The notes under the pieces were generated by a model. The model did no database searches and was not told the DNA's origin. It saw only the letters and a list, made by a program, of their open reading frames with translations. Of a DNA stretch of 64,000 nucleotides, positions 26,083-36,474 are shown in pieces. Source of the stretch: Thauera sp. (GTDB taxonomy: Bacteria; Pseudomonadota; Gammaproteobacteria; Burkholderiales; Rhodocyclaceae); assembly GCA_024235615.1 (NCBI GenBank), contig JACKMB010000001.1, forward strand, positions 682,001 to 746,000, in the 5' to 3' direction. Positions within the stretch are counted from its first letter, which is position 1. Every line of letters begins with the position of its first letter. A program made the position numbers and the translations under genes.

Positions 26083-27302
26083 CGCGCAGCCAGCCGAGCG
26101 AGCGGAGCCTCGCGCACCGGCAGCGACAGCGCCGCCGCCATCACCGAGAGCGCGATCGACAGCCACCACGCCATTTCGTACGAGCCGCTGAGGTCGAAGA
26201 TGCGTCCGCCCAGCCAGGCGCCCAGGAAGCCGCCGATCTGGTGGCCGAGGAAGACGATGCCGTAAAGCATGCCGACGTAGCGCATGCCGAAGATGCAGCC
26301 CACCAGGCCGCTGGTGAGCGGCACCGTGCCCAGCCACAGCAGGCCCATCACCGCGGCGAAGACGTAGAGCGTGAGCGGGCTGAGCGGGAACAGCATCAGC
26401 GCCAGGATGGCCACGATGCGCAGCGCGTAGATCCACGCCAGCAGCCACTTCTTGCTGTACAGGCCGCCCAGCCAGCCCGACAGGAAGGAGCCGAAGATGT
26501 TGAACAGCCCGATCATCGCCACCGCGCTCATGCCGATATTGGCCGACAGGCCCATGTCGACCACGTAGGCCGGCAGGTGCAGCATCACGAAGGCGGTCTG
26601 GAAGCCGCACACGAAGAAGCTCCAGAACAGGAAGTGGAAGCTCGGCGTACGCATCGCCTCGGCGAGCGCCTGGCGCAGCGACTGCTCGACGCCACCGCCG
26701 CGCGCGCTGGTGCCGGTGACCGCGGCGGAAAGCGGAATGATGAAGGCAATGCCCAGCGCCATCCACAGCAGCGCATCCTGCCAGCCGACGGCGGTGATCA
26801 GCCCCTGCCCGACCGGCAGCACCGCGAACTGGCCGAAGCTGCCGCCGGCCGAGGCGATGCCGAGCGCGAGGCTGCGCTTCTCCGGCGCGGCCATGCGCCC
26901 GATCACCCCCAGCACCACGCTGAAGGTGGTGCCCGACAGGCCCATCCCGATCAGCAGGCCGGCGCCGAGGTTGAGCCCGAGCGCGCTGTCGGCATAGGCC
27001 ATGACCACGAGGCCGAGGACGTACAGCACCGCCCCGCCCGCCAGGGTGCGGCCGGCGCCGTGGCGGTCGGCGAAGGCGCCGGCGAAGGGCTGGAACACGC
27101 CCCACAGCAGGTTCTGCAGCGCGATCGAGAAGGAGAACAGCTCGCGCGACCAGCCGTGGTCGAGCGTCATCGGCTGCAGGAAGAGGCCGCCGGTGTGGCG
27201 CACGCCCATGGCCAGGGTGAGGATCAGCGCCCCGCAGGCCATGACGACCGCGGGGCGGCGCAGGAAGGCGAGGGCCGCGAGGGGGGAAGACGGGAGGGAC
27301 AA
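26079..27302 (-). CDS. MFS transporter
   Basis: A major facilitator superfamily permease with about twelve hydrophobic helices. The A-motif-like segment FAGAFADRHGAGR follows helix 2, a feature of 12-TM MFS proteins, and resembles the oxalate/formate-antiporter-like or MCT-type group. The open frame reaches 27419, but that would overlap the divergent lemA gene. I prefer the in-frame TTG at 27302, which gives 407 residues and places helix 1 about 20 residues in; an ATG 20 codons on is the alternative. The substrate is unknown. Confidence 0.78.
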   Translation of the reverse strand: MSLPSSPLAALAFLRRPAVVMACGALILTLAMGVRHTGGLFLQPMTLDHGWSRELFSFSIALQNLLWGVFQPFAGAFADRHGAGRTLAGGAVLYVLGLVVMAYADSALGLNLGAGLLIGMGLSGTTFSVVLGVIGRMAAPEKRSLALGIASAGGSFGQFAVLPVGQGLITAVGWQDALLWMALGIAFIIPLSAAVTGTSARGGGVEQSLRQALAEAMRTPSFHFLFWSFFVCGFQTAFVMLHLPAYVVDMGLSANIGMSAVAMIGLFNIFGSFLSGWLGGLYSKKWLLAWIYALRIVAILALMLFPLSPLTLYVFAAVMGLLWLGTVPLTSGLVGCIFGMRYVGMLYGIVFLGHQIGGFLGAWLGGRIFDLSGSYEMAWWLSIALSVMAAALSLPVREAPLARLAAR

Positions 27303-27411
27303 GATGGGATTTCCGCTGCAAGGGAGGCGATTCGCCGCCACCGTGGCATGCGCAACAGGTGGCGCGAGGCCGCGAGTATAAGATGCGCGCATTCGCAACG
27401 GAGACCCCGAA

Positions 27412-27987
27412 ATGAGCATCGGCAGCGCAGTCCTCCTCGGCCTCGTCGTCCTCGCGCTGGTGTACGGCGTGGTGATCTACAACGGCCTCGTGCAGCTCAA
27501 GCACAACCTCGCCAAGGCCTGGGCCAACATCGACGTGCTGCTCAAGCAGCGCCACGACGAGCTGCCCAAGCTGGTCGAGGTGTGCCGGCAGTACAAGCAG
27601 TTCGAGCAGGACACCCTGGCGCGCGTGACCGAGGCGCGCGCCCGCGTCGCCCAGGCGCGCGAGGCCCGCGACGTGGCCGCGCTCGGCGCCGCCGAGAACC
27701 TGCTGCGCGGCGGCCTGGGGCAGCTCTTCGCGGTCGCCGAGGCCTACCCCGAGCTGCGCGCCAACGAGCACTTCATGCAGCTGCAGAGCCGCATCACCGC
27801 GCTCGAGAACGCCATCGCCGACCGCCGCGAGTGGTACAACGAGGCGGTCAATATGCACAACGTACGCATCGAGCAGCTCCCCGACCTGCTGATCGCGCGC
27901 CCGCTCGGCTACGCCGAGCAGCCGCTGCTGCAGTTCAGCGTCGCCGAGAAGGCGGATGTGGATCTGAAGGCCCTCTTCGGCAGCTGA
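27412..27987 (+). CDS. LemA family protein
   Basis: A 191-residue LemA protein. It has an N-terminal helix (residues ~5-25) and a short outside/cytoplasmic linker, followed by the LemA helical bundle: YNGLVQLKHNLAKAWANIDVLLKQRHDELPKLV and later YNEAVNMHNVRIEQLP. The molecular function is not settled for the family. It is followed after about 130 bases by a GIDE-domain membrane protein, a common pairing in betaproteobacteria and a hint of joint membrane-quality or envelope-stress function. Confidence 0.92.
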   Translation: MSIGSAVLLGLVVLALVYGVVIYNGLVQLKHNLAKAWANIDVLLKQRHDELPKLVEVCRQYKQFEQDTLARVTEARARVAQAREARDVAALGAAENLLRGGLGQLFAVAEAYPELRANEHFMQLQSRITALENAIADRREWYNEAVNMHNVRIEQLPDLLIARPLGYAEQPLLQFSVAEKADVDLKALFGS

Positions 27988-28121
27988 GCGCGCGCGGCGG
28001 GGCGCGCGCGGCATCGCGTGCGAGGCGGGCCGGCTCGGAGGCACGGCAGCAGCCGGTGGGCGATCACCCCGCAGGCCTCGCCCCCTCCCCCGGCGCATTC
28101 GACCCCACCAGCCATCCCATC

Positions 28122-29024
28122 ATGCTCGTCCACCTTCGTCACCTGCGGGCAGACCTCGCCTTGCCGGCCATCCAGCTCGGCGCGATTGCGCTCGCGCTGC
28201 GCCTCGGCCCCGGGCCGGGCAGCCTGGCCGCGCTCGCGGTGCTGCTCGGCAGCGGCCTGTTCGGCACCCTGCGCGCGCTGCGCCACGCCCGCCTGATCGC
28301 CGACACCCCGACCGCGCGCGTCGCCTCGGCGGCGCAGGGCTACACCGAGCTGCAGGGCCGCGGCGCGGCGCTCGCCGGCGACCCGTTGCTGTCGCCGGCC
28401 AATGCGCTGCCAGTGCTGTGGTACCGCCTGCGCATCGAGCGCCGCCAGCGCGACGGCAAGTGGCGGTTGGTGAGCGCCGACACCAGCGACGCATCCTTCC
28501 TGCTCGACGACGGCAGCGCGCGCTGCGTGGTCGATCCGGAGGGCGCCGAGATGCTGGTGCGGCGATGCGACGTGTTCGTCCGCGACGACTTGCGCTACAC
28601 GCAGTGGTCGCTGATCGAGCACGACAAGCTATATGTGATCGGCGACTTCGCCACCCTGGGCAGCGCCGAGGTGCGCACCGACACCGCGGCTGAGGTGCGC
28701 GAGCTGCTCGCCGCCTGGAAGGCCGACCGCCCCGCCCTGCTGCAGCGTTTCGACCTCGACGGCGACGGCGAGATCGGCCTGCGCGAGTGGGAACTCGCCC
28801 GCGCCCAGGCGCGCCGCGAGGTGCGCCAGCGCCAGGCCGAGGCGCTCGCCGCGCCCGAGCTGCACCTGATGCGCCGGCCGAGCGACGGCCGCCTGTACCT
28901 GATCTCGGATCTCGCCCCCGAGCGCATCGGCCGCCAGTACCGCTGGCTCGCCGCCTTCCACGCCGCAGTGTTCCTGGGCGCCAGCGCGGCGACCGCTTGG
29001 TTCGCGCAGATCGGGGTGTTCTGA
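28122..29024 (+). CDS. GIDE-domain membrane protein with EF-hand loop
   Basis: A 300-residue protein with membrane segments near the N-terminus (~15-50) and the C-terminus (~275-297). The middle resembles the GIDE domain of bacterial relatives of MUL1-type proteins (tandem SLPVLWYRLRIER-like and IGDFATLGSAE blocks). Near residue 210 lies a canonical calcium-binding EF-hand loop, DLDGDGEIGLRE, with all six ligand positions present. GIDE proteins are often paired with LemA, as here. I chose the ATG at 28122 because the long upstream frame crosses lemA. Function is unknown; the EF-hand points to calcium sensing. Confidence 0.75.
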   Translation: MLVHLRHLRADLALPAIQLGAIALALRLGPGPGSLAALAVLLGSGLFGTLRALRHARLIADTPTARVASAAQGYTELQGRGAALAGDPLLSPANALPVLWYRLRIERRQRDGKWRLVSADTSDASFLLDDGSARCVVDPEGAEMLVRRCDVFVRDDLRYTQWSLIEHDKLYVIGDFATLGSAEVRTDTAAEVRELLAAWKADRPALLQRFDLDGDGEIGLREWELARAQARREVRQRQAEALAAPELHLMRRPSDGRLYLISDLAPERIGRQYRWLAAFHAAVFLGASAATAWFAQIGVF

Positions 29025-29059
29025 CGCCGGACTCAGCCGGCGCTTGCCGGACCGCCCCA

Positions 29060-29517
29060 TTCGCGGCTCCCGCCGCTCCTACACGACAATCGAAGCCGCG
29101 CCGGTTCTCCATTCGCGGCTGCCGCCGCTCCTACATGAAAATCGAAGCCGCGGCGGTTCTCCATTCGCGGCTGCCGCCGCTCCTACATGAAAAGCGAAGC
29201 CGCGCTGATTCTCCATTCGCGGCTGCCGCCGCTCCTACACGACGATCGGAGCCGCGCCGGCTCCTGTAGGAGCGCCGGCAGGCGCGAATGCGGCCTGGCC
29301 ATCACGCGACCACGCCGGCGGCGCGCGCTGCAGCGCCAAATTCGCGGCTGCCGCCGCTCCTACACAAAAATCCACGCCGTGCCGCCTCCTCATTCGCGGC
29401 TGCCGCCGCTCCTGCACGACAATCAAAGCCGCGCCGGTTCTCCATTCGCGGCTGCCGCCGCTCCCGCACGACGATCGAAGCCGCGGCGGTTTGTGTAGGA
29501 GCGCCGGCAGGCGCGAA
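29060..29517. repeat. Array of 52-bp REP-like repeats
   Basis: Seven copies of a unit beginning TTCGCGGCTGCCGCCGCTC start at 29060, 29112, 29164, 29216, then 29341, 29393 and 29445: two runs with an exact 52-base period. After 29216 and after 29445 the block ends with an inverted head element, GTAGGAGCGCCGGCAGGCG (near 29266 and 29494). The sequence between heads is also conserved (around ATCGAAGCCGCG), so this is a tandem amplification and not a CRISPR. It fills the gap between the GIDE gene and the convergent uup-like gene. Confidence 0.9.
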
Positions 29518-29523
29518 CATCGC

Positions 29524-31458
<1,935 letters not shown>

Positions 31459-31640
31459 CTTGGCGGGCGCGGCGCGCGGGCCGCGGGTTCGGTTCGGGGT
31501 GGCGATTTTAGCCCCGCGCTGGCGGCTCGGGCGGAATCCCGCATAATGCAGTGCACAAAACCGCTGCGCGGCGACCCGGATCGGCGCGCGACGGCCGCAG
31601 CTTGCGCGGCCGCAAGGCGGATACGGAACACAGGAAACGA

Positions 31641-33668
31641 ATGGAAAAACTGCTCGAACGCTTCGGCCAGGCCGACCAGGACCCGGTCCGCCTGTGGTCC
31701 GCGCTGGTCGACAAGCTGCGCCCCGCGCGCCCGACCGAGGCCGACACGGCCGCCGGGAACCTGCGTGAGCTGGGCAACCTGCTCGCACGCCGGCCCGACC
31801 TCCTGGCGAACCTGCGCAAGGCGGTCCTCGAGCTCTTCGCCGGGCGCAAGCAGGTGACGATGTACGTCTCCTCCGGCCTGCTGCCCTCGACCGGCTTCTT
31901 CTCCGAGACCTCGCGCCGCTTCGGCAGCCGCATGCTGCCCGAGCTGCTCGACACCGCCCACCTCAAGGACCTCCTCTCCGCAGTCTTCCACCGCGTGGAT
32001 GACGAGGAGTGGGTGCGCGCCATCCCTGACGAGGACTGGCAGGACTTCCTGCGCCTGCTGGTCGGTCACCAGACGCCGATGTTCGAGGAGGACGCCAGTC
32101 CGCTGCCGAGCGCGGTGGGCGAGATCCTCGAGTCGCTGCGCGTGCTCTCCTTCCACGTCTCGGCGATCGGGCTCGACCGCGAGCTGGTGCGCATCGACCC
32201 CCACCTGGAAGAGCACGAATCCCCCTTCCTGGCGCAGAACGCCGAGCTGCTCGCCTACATCGGCCACTACAAGGAATGGTGGACCACCCCCGGCGCGCTG
32301 ATCGCCGACGACAAGCACCTGACCGTGATGCTGCACCAGTGCGACGAGGTGCTGCAGCGGGTGCGCAAGCGCGCGATGCGGGTGGGCACCAGCCTGACGC
32401 TGACCTTCAAGCTCGAGCGCCTGCGCCAGCACCTCGAGCGCATCCACGACCTCATCGCCCTGCTCGGCGAGCTGCGCACGCGGCGCGTGGTCGAGGACGC
32501 GGCGCCGCGCATCGTGCGCCTGTTCAAGACCCTGGTGCGCGCCGAATGCCGCAAGAACATCCTGGCCGACTACTGGGGCCAGAACGTCGAGCTGCTGTCG
32601 CTGCGCATGACCGAGAGCGCGAGCCGCACCGGCGAGCACTACATCACCAGCTCGCGCAGCGAGTACTTCGGCCTGTTCGCCTCGGCTGCGCTCGGCGGGC
32701 TGATCATCGCCTTCATGGCGGCGAACAAGATCGTGCTCGGCAGCCAGGGCATGGCGCCCCTCAACGAGATGCTCTCCTTCTGCCTCAACTACGGCCTCGG
32801 CTTCGTGCTGATCCACATGCTCGGCGGCACGGTGGCGACCAAGCAGCCGGCGATGACCGCGAACGCGATCGCCGCCTCGATCGGCGAGGCCAAGGGCAAG
32901 ACGCGCGACCTGGAGGCGCTCGCCGACCTGATCGTGCGCACCATCCGCAGCCAGATCGGCGCCATCCTGGGCAACATCGGGGTGGCGATCCCGGTGGCGG
33001 TCGGCGTGGGCGTGCTGATCCACCTCGCCACCGGCAGCCACTTCATCAGCCCCGAGAAGGCGCACACGCTGCTCGACGAGATCCATCCGCTCGGCGGCGC
33101 GGCGTTCTTCGCCGCGATCGCAGGCGTCTGCCTGTTCATGTCCGGGCTGATCGCCGCTTACTACGACAACCTCTCCGCCTACAACCGCATCCCGCAACGC
33201 CTCACCCAGCTGCGCGGACTGCGTCGCCTGCTCGGCGAGCGCCGGCTGCACGGGCTGGCGGACTACGTCGAGCAGAACATCGGGGCGCTCGCCGGCAACT
33301 TCTTCTTCGGCTTCCTGCTCGGTGGCGCCACCGGCCTGGGGGTGCTGTTCGGCCTGCCGATCGACATCCGCCACATCGCCTTCTCGTCGGCCTACCTCGG
33401 CTACGCCTCGGCCGCGCTGGACTTCTCGATCCCGCTCACGACCGCGGCGATCGCCTTCGCCGGCGTGCTGCTGATCGGCCTCACCAACCTGGCGGTGAGC
33501 TTCGCGCTGACGCTGAGCGTGGCGATGCGCGCGCGCCGCATCACCTTCGCACAGAGCCGCTCGCTCGGCGGCCTGCTGCTGCGCCGCCTGCTGCGCACGC
33601 CGCACGCCTTCCTGTTCCCGCCGCGGGCGGATGAAGCGGCGCTTGGTCCGACGCCGCCGAACGGCTAG
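31641..33668 (+). CDS. COG4389 'site-specific recombinase' membrane protein
   Basis: A 675-residue protein of the family usually labelled site-specific recombinase (Gcr, COG4389). The N-terminal ~360 residues are soluble and helical with many charged residues; the C-terminal ~300 hold about six hydrophobic helices (for example FGLFASAALGGLIIAFM and NFFFGFLLGGATGLGVLFGL). I see no tyrosine- or serine-recombinase catalytic set, so the label is doubtful and a membrane-associated role is more natural. ATG at 31641 is chosen because CAGGAAAC lies just before it. tRNA-Arg follows. Confidence 0.85.
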   Translation: MEKLLERFGQADQDPVRLWSALVDKLRPARPTEADTAAGNLRELGNLLARRPDLLANLRKAVLELFAGRKQVTMYVSSGLLPSTGFFSETSRRFGSRMLPELLDTAHLKDLLSAVFHRVDDEEWVRAIPDEDWQDFLRLLVGHQTPMFEEDASPLPSAVGEILESLRVLSFHVSAIGLDRELVRIDPHLEEHESPFLAQNAELLAYIGHYKEWWTTPGALIADDKHLTVMLHQCDEVLQRVRKRAMRVGTSLTLTFKLERLRQHLERIHDLIALLGELRTRRVVEDAAPRIVRLFKTLVRAECRKNILADYWGQNVELLSLRMTESASRTGEHYITSSRSEYFGLFASAALGGLIIAFMAANKIVLGSQGMAPLNEMLSFCLNYGLGFVLIHMLGGTVATKQPAMTANAIAASIGEAKGKTRDLEALADLIVRTIRSQIGAILGNIGVAIPVAVGVGVLIHLATGSHFISPEKAHTLLDEIHPLGGAAFFAAIAGVCLFMSGLIAAYYDNLSAYNRIPQRLTQLRGLRRLLGERRLHGLADYVEQNIGALAGNFFFGFLLGGATGLGVLFGLPIDIRHIAFSSAYLGYASAALDFSIPLTTAAIAFAGVLLIGLTNLAVSFALTLSVAMRARRITFAQSRSLGGLLLRRLLRTPHAFLFPPRADEAALGPTPPNG

Positions 33669-33686
33669 AATGCGCGTCCCCGAGTC

Positions 33687-33761
33687 CTCGTCATAGTTCA
33701 ATGGATAGAACGGGCGCCTCCTAAGCGCCAGATCCAGGTTCGATTCCTGGTGACGGGACCA
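33687..33761 (+). tRNA. tRNA-Arg (anticodon CCU)
   Basis: A 75-base cloverleaf. The acceptor CTCGTCA pairs with TGACGGG (one G-T pair) and CCA is encoded. The D arm is GTTC...GAAC. The anticodon stem GGCGC/GCGCC encloses the loop CTCCTAA with CCT at positions 34-36. The T arm CCAGG/CCTGG has loop TTCGATT. It reads the AGG arginine codon, rare in a GC-rich genome. Confidence 0.96.
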
Positions 33762-33858
33762 CTCATTCGCGATTTCGGTGTTGTAAACGGTTGGGGGCCA
33801 CTTGCTCGGCAGGCGCCCGATTCGGGGACCGGACCCGCTTCCCGACCGGTCAAGCCCG

Positions 33859-34518
33859 ATGCCCCGCTACTGCCAGGTGCTCTTCGATCTCGACGGCACC
33901 CTCATCGACTCCGCCCCCGCCATCCTCGCAAGCTACCGCGACGCCTTTGCCAGCACCGGACACCGGCCGGTGATCGCGATCGACGCGGGCATCGTCGGCC
34001 CGCCGCTGCTCGAGACCCTGCGCATGCTCGCCGGCACCCGCGACGCCGCGGTGATCGACGCGCTCGCGGCCGGCTTCAAGGCGAGCTACGACAGCACCGG
34101 CTACCGCCAGACCGCGGCCTACGAAGGAGTCGACGCGATGCTGCGCCGCCTTGGCGCGGCCGGCTGCACGCTGTCGATCGCGACCAACAAGCGCCTGCTG
34201 CCGACGCGGCTGATCCTCGAACATCTGGGCTGGAGCGGCCATTTCGCGGCGGTGTATGCACTCGATCTGTTCGAGCCGCGCCTGCCCGACAAGGCGGCGA
34301 TGATCGCGCGGCTGCTGCAGGATCGCGGCATCGACCGCGCCGATGCGGTCTACGTGGGCGATCGCGGCGAGGATGGCGAATCGGCCGATGCCAACCAGTT
34401 GCCCTTCATCGCCGCGACCTGGGGCTATGGCAGCCTGGAGGCGGGCGAGATGGCGCCGCACTGGCGCGCGGTGGCAAGCCCGGCGGCGCTCGCCGACGAG
34501 ATCCTGGGCGAGGCCTGA
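33859..34518 (+). CDS. HAD-superfamily phosphatase (phosphoglycolate phosphatase-like)
   Basis: A 219-residue HAD hydrolase, subfamily IA. Motif I is FDLDGTLIDSAP near residues 8-19, with the nucleophile Asp first. Motif II is the Thr in ATNKRL near 110. Motif III has the KAAMIARLL Lys, and motif IV is YVGDRGEDGESA, with its acidic pair. A four-helix cap lies between motifs I and II. These are hallmarks of Gph and GMP/pyrophosphate-type phosphatases, but the substrate is not fixed. I start at ATG 33859 rather than at 33802 upstream, since motif I normally sits within the first ten residues. Confidence 0.85.
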   Translation: MPRYCQVLFDLDGTLIDSAPAILASYRDAFASTGHRPVIAIDAGIVGPPLLETLRMLAGTRDAAVIDALAAGFKASYDSTGYRQTAAYEGVDAMLRRLGAAGCTLSIATNKRLLPTRLILEHLGWSGHFAAVYALDLFEPRLPDKAAMIARLLQDRGIDRADAVYVGDRGEDGESADANQLPFIAATWGYGSLEAGEMAPHWRAVASPAALADEILGEA

Positions 34519-34556
34519 TGTCGATCTTCTGCCGTTGATCCTCTGCCGGGGCGCGC

Positions 34557-35354
34557 CTAGCGCTGGGATGCGATCAGGCGGTGGAGGTATTCGACCGGAA
34601 TCGCATAGCTGATGCCCGACGGGTCGGAGAGCACCTTCTCCTTGGTCGACTTCACGAACACCATGTTGAGCACGCCGATGACCTCGCCCGTGGCGGGGTC
34701 GTAGAGCGGGCTGCCGCTGTTGCCGGGATAGGCGGTGGCGTCGAGCTGGTACACCCGGAAGGGGTCGGTGGCGAGGCGACGGATCAGCGCCGGGTTGAGG
34801 TCGCGCGAGTTGGCCTGCGGGATGGCGATCGGCGTGATCGCCGAGACGATGCCGCGATGCGTCACCGGGGTCATGCCGAGTACGGCGCCGATCGGGAAGC
34901 CGGTGAAGGCGACCTCCTGCCCCTCGACCACCCCGCCGCCGCCCGCGAGGCGTAGCGCCGGCAGCGCAGGACCGCTCTCGAGGCGCAGCAGGGCGAGATC
35001 CTGCGCCCGTTCGCTTGCCACGACCCGCACCGGTCGTACCGCCCCGGTGAGGCCGTCGCCGGGCAGCACGACCACGAGCTGTTCAAGCTTCGCGCTGTCG
35101 ACCTGGTCGGGCAGGACGTGCGCGTTGGTGGCGATCGACATGCCGTCACCGACCGCAAAGCCGGTGCCGCGGAACACGAAGGCCGGGCTGCGCGTGCGCT
35201 GATAGGTCCCGACTCCGACCACCGACGGCTTGACGCGCGCGAGCGTGGAGACCAGGTCGGCGCGCGCGCAGGGGGTGAGGGCAAGCGCCAGCGGAATCGC
35301 CAGCGCGCAGGCCAGCAGGCGACGCCGCGCCGGCATTGTCGCGCCGGGATTCAC
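34557..35354 (-). CDS. Exported trypsin-like serine protease
   Basis: A 265-residue secreted protease. The signal peptide is ~30 residues (RRRLLACALAIPLALALTP, ending CARA). The chymotrypsin-fold triad is visible: His in TNAHVL, Asp in QDLALLRL and Ser in GNSGSPL. There is no PDZ domain, so it is shorter than DegP/DegQ. It overlaps the stop of the lytic transglycosylase gene, is downstream of it on the minus strand, and is probably translated from the same message. It is expected in the periplasm. Confidence 0.87.
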   Translation of the reverse strand: MNPGATMPARRRLLACALAIPLALALTPCARADLVSTLARVKPSVVGVGTYQRTRSPAFVFRGTGFAVGDGMSIATNAHVLPDQVDSAKLEQLVVVLPGDGLTGAVRPVRVVASERAQDLALLRLESGPALPALRLAGGGGVVEGQEVAFTGFPIGAVLGMTPVTHRGIVSAITPIAIPQANSRDLNPALIRRLATDPFRVYQLDATAYPGNSGSPLYDPATGEVIGVLNMVFVKSTKEKVLSDPSGISYAIPVEYLHRLIASQR

Positions 35355-36328
35355 GATTCGTGTTCCTGTTCGAGGGCCAGCCGCAGCTTGCGCAGCATCG
35401 GGCTGGGCGCGACCACCCGGCTGTCGTAGGGATGGCGATCCTGGCCGACGTGGCGCAGGATGCGCTCGACATAGGCGCGCGTCTCGCGGTAGGGCGGTAC
35501 GCCCCGGTAGCGGTCCACCGCGCCCTCGCCCGCGTTGTAGCCGGCGGCGGCGAGCGCGATGTCACCTTCGAAGTAGGCCAGCAGCCAGCGCAGGTAGGCC
35601 AGGCCGCCACGGATGTTCTGCTCGGGGTCGTAGGGCTTGCCGACGTTGAAGCGCTCGGCGGTGGCGGGGATCAGCTGCATGACGCCCATCGCGTTCTTGG
35701 GCGAGAGCGCCTGCGGATTGAGCGCCGACTCGGTGAGCCCGATCGCGAGCGCGAACTCGGGGCGGACACCGTATTTGGGAGCGAGCTCGGCGAGCATGCG
35801 CGCCACCGCCTGGCGGGCCGCAGGCAGGCGCGCGATCAGGGCCTCGACCGGCCAGCGCTGCACGATCTGGCTCGAAGGGGTGTGCAGGCAATCCGGCACC
35901 TCACCGGTGTATTCGCCGGTGTAGCGCAACATGCGCTCCGCGTGCTCGTCGCCCTTCGCGGCCGCCATGGCGAAGAGCGTGCCGGCGTAGGCGTCGTTGC
36001 GCTCGACACCGCGGCCGTTCGCGTACATCCAGCCGAGCGCATACATGCCTTCGGCATCGCCGAGGCGAGCGGATTCGCAGTACAGCAGCGCCGCGTAGGG
36101 CTGGTCGCGCGGCACGCCCTCGCCGTGCTCGTAGGCCAGCGCCTCGGTGGCGAGATAGCGCGCCTGCTCGGCAAGTGCGCGCTCGAACGCCCCCTCCCCG
36201 GCCACGGCAGGAACCGACCACGCCAAGGCAAGCGCCACGGCGACCGCCCCGCGCGCACGCCCACGCGCCCGCGAGGCGAGCCTCGCGGTCCGACCGGCAA
36301 GCGATGTCCTGTTCTTGCGCGTGTTCAT
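35351..36328 (-). CDS. Lytic transglycosylase (SLT) with Sel1-type repeats
   Basis: A 325-residue exported protein. A basic N-terminus and hydrophobic helix lead to AVAGEGAFERA, then Sel1/TPR-like repeats at ~70-140 (YALGWMYANGRGVERNDAYA and following). A C-terminal SLT (goose-lysozyme-like) domain occupies ~185-300: Glu in ALAIGLTESALNPQALSPKN is the catalytic acid, followed by GVMQLIPATAERFNV and AAGYNAGEGAVDRY. It cleaves peptidoglycan glycan strands with anhydro product. It is coupled to the serine protease gene and located next to the PEP-CTERM locus, so envelope remodelling is its likely context. Confidence 0.9.
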   Translation of the reverse strand: MNTRKNRTSLAGRTARLASRARGRARGAVAVALALAWSVPAVAGEGAFERALAEQARYLATEALAYEHGEGVPRDQPYAALLYCESARLGDAEGMYALGWMYANGRGVERNDAYAGTLFAMAAAKGDEHAERMLRYTGEYTGEVPDCLHTPSSQIVQRWPVEALIARLPAARQAVARMLAELAPKYGVRPEFALAIGLTESALNPQALSPKNAMGVMQLIPATAERFNVGKPYDPEQNIRGGLAYLRWLLAYFEGDIALAAAGYNAGEGAVDRYRGVPPYRETRAYVERILRHVGQDRHPYDSRVVAPSPMLRKLRLALEQEHES

Positions 36329-36474
36329 GCTTCCTTATCGCACAGAGCGGGCAGCCCTGACAATCCCGCCTGGCTCTCAATCCCATGCAGCGACGCTGCC
36401 GCTGCCGGCAGGGCAGCGGCAAGCGCAGGCGGGTTCATCGGCTGCTCGTCTTTCTGCCCCGGCCTCGCCGGGGG

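Noticed and set aside
29060-29517. Possible CRISPR array (regular 52-base period)
   Set aside because: The stretches between heads are themselves conserved rather than unique, the units contain GTAGGAGCG-type palindromes, and no cas gene is near.
31551-31640. Upstream ATG for the COG4389 protein
   Set aside because: The 30 extra residues are Arg-rich filler, while the ATG at 31641 has a good ribosome site (CAGGAAAC).
33687-33761. tRNA-Arg as an integration site for a mobile element
   Set aside because: No integrase and no visible direct repeat of the tRNA 3' end within the flanking sequence.
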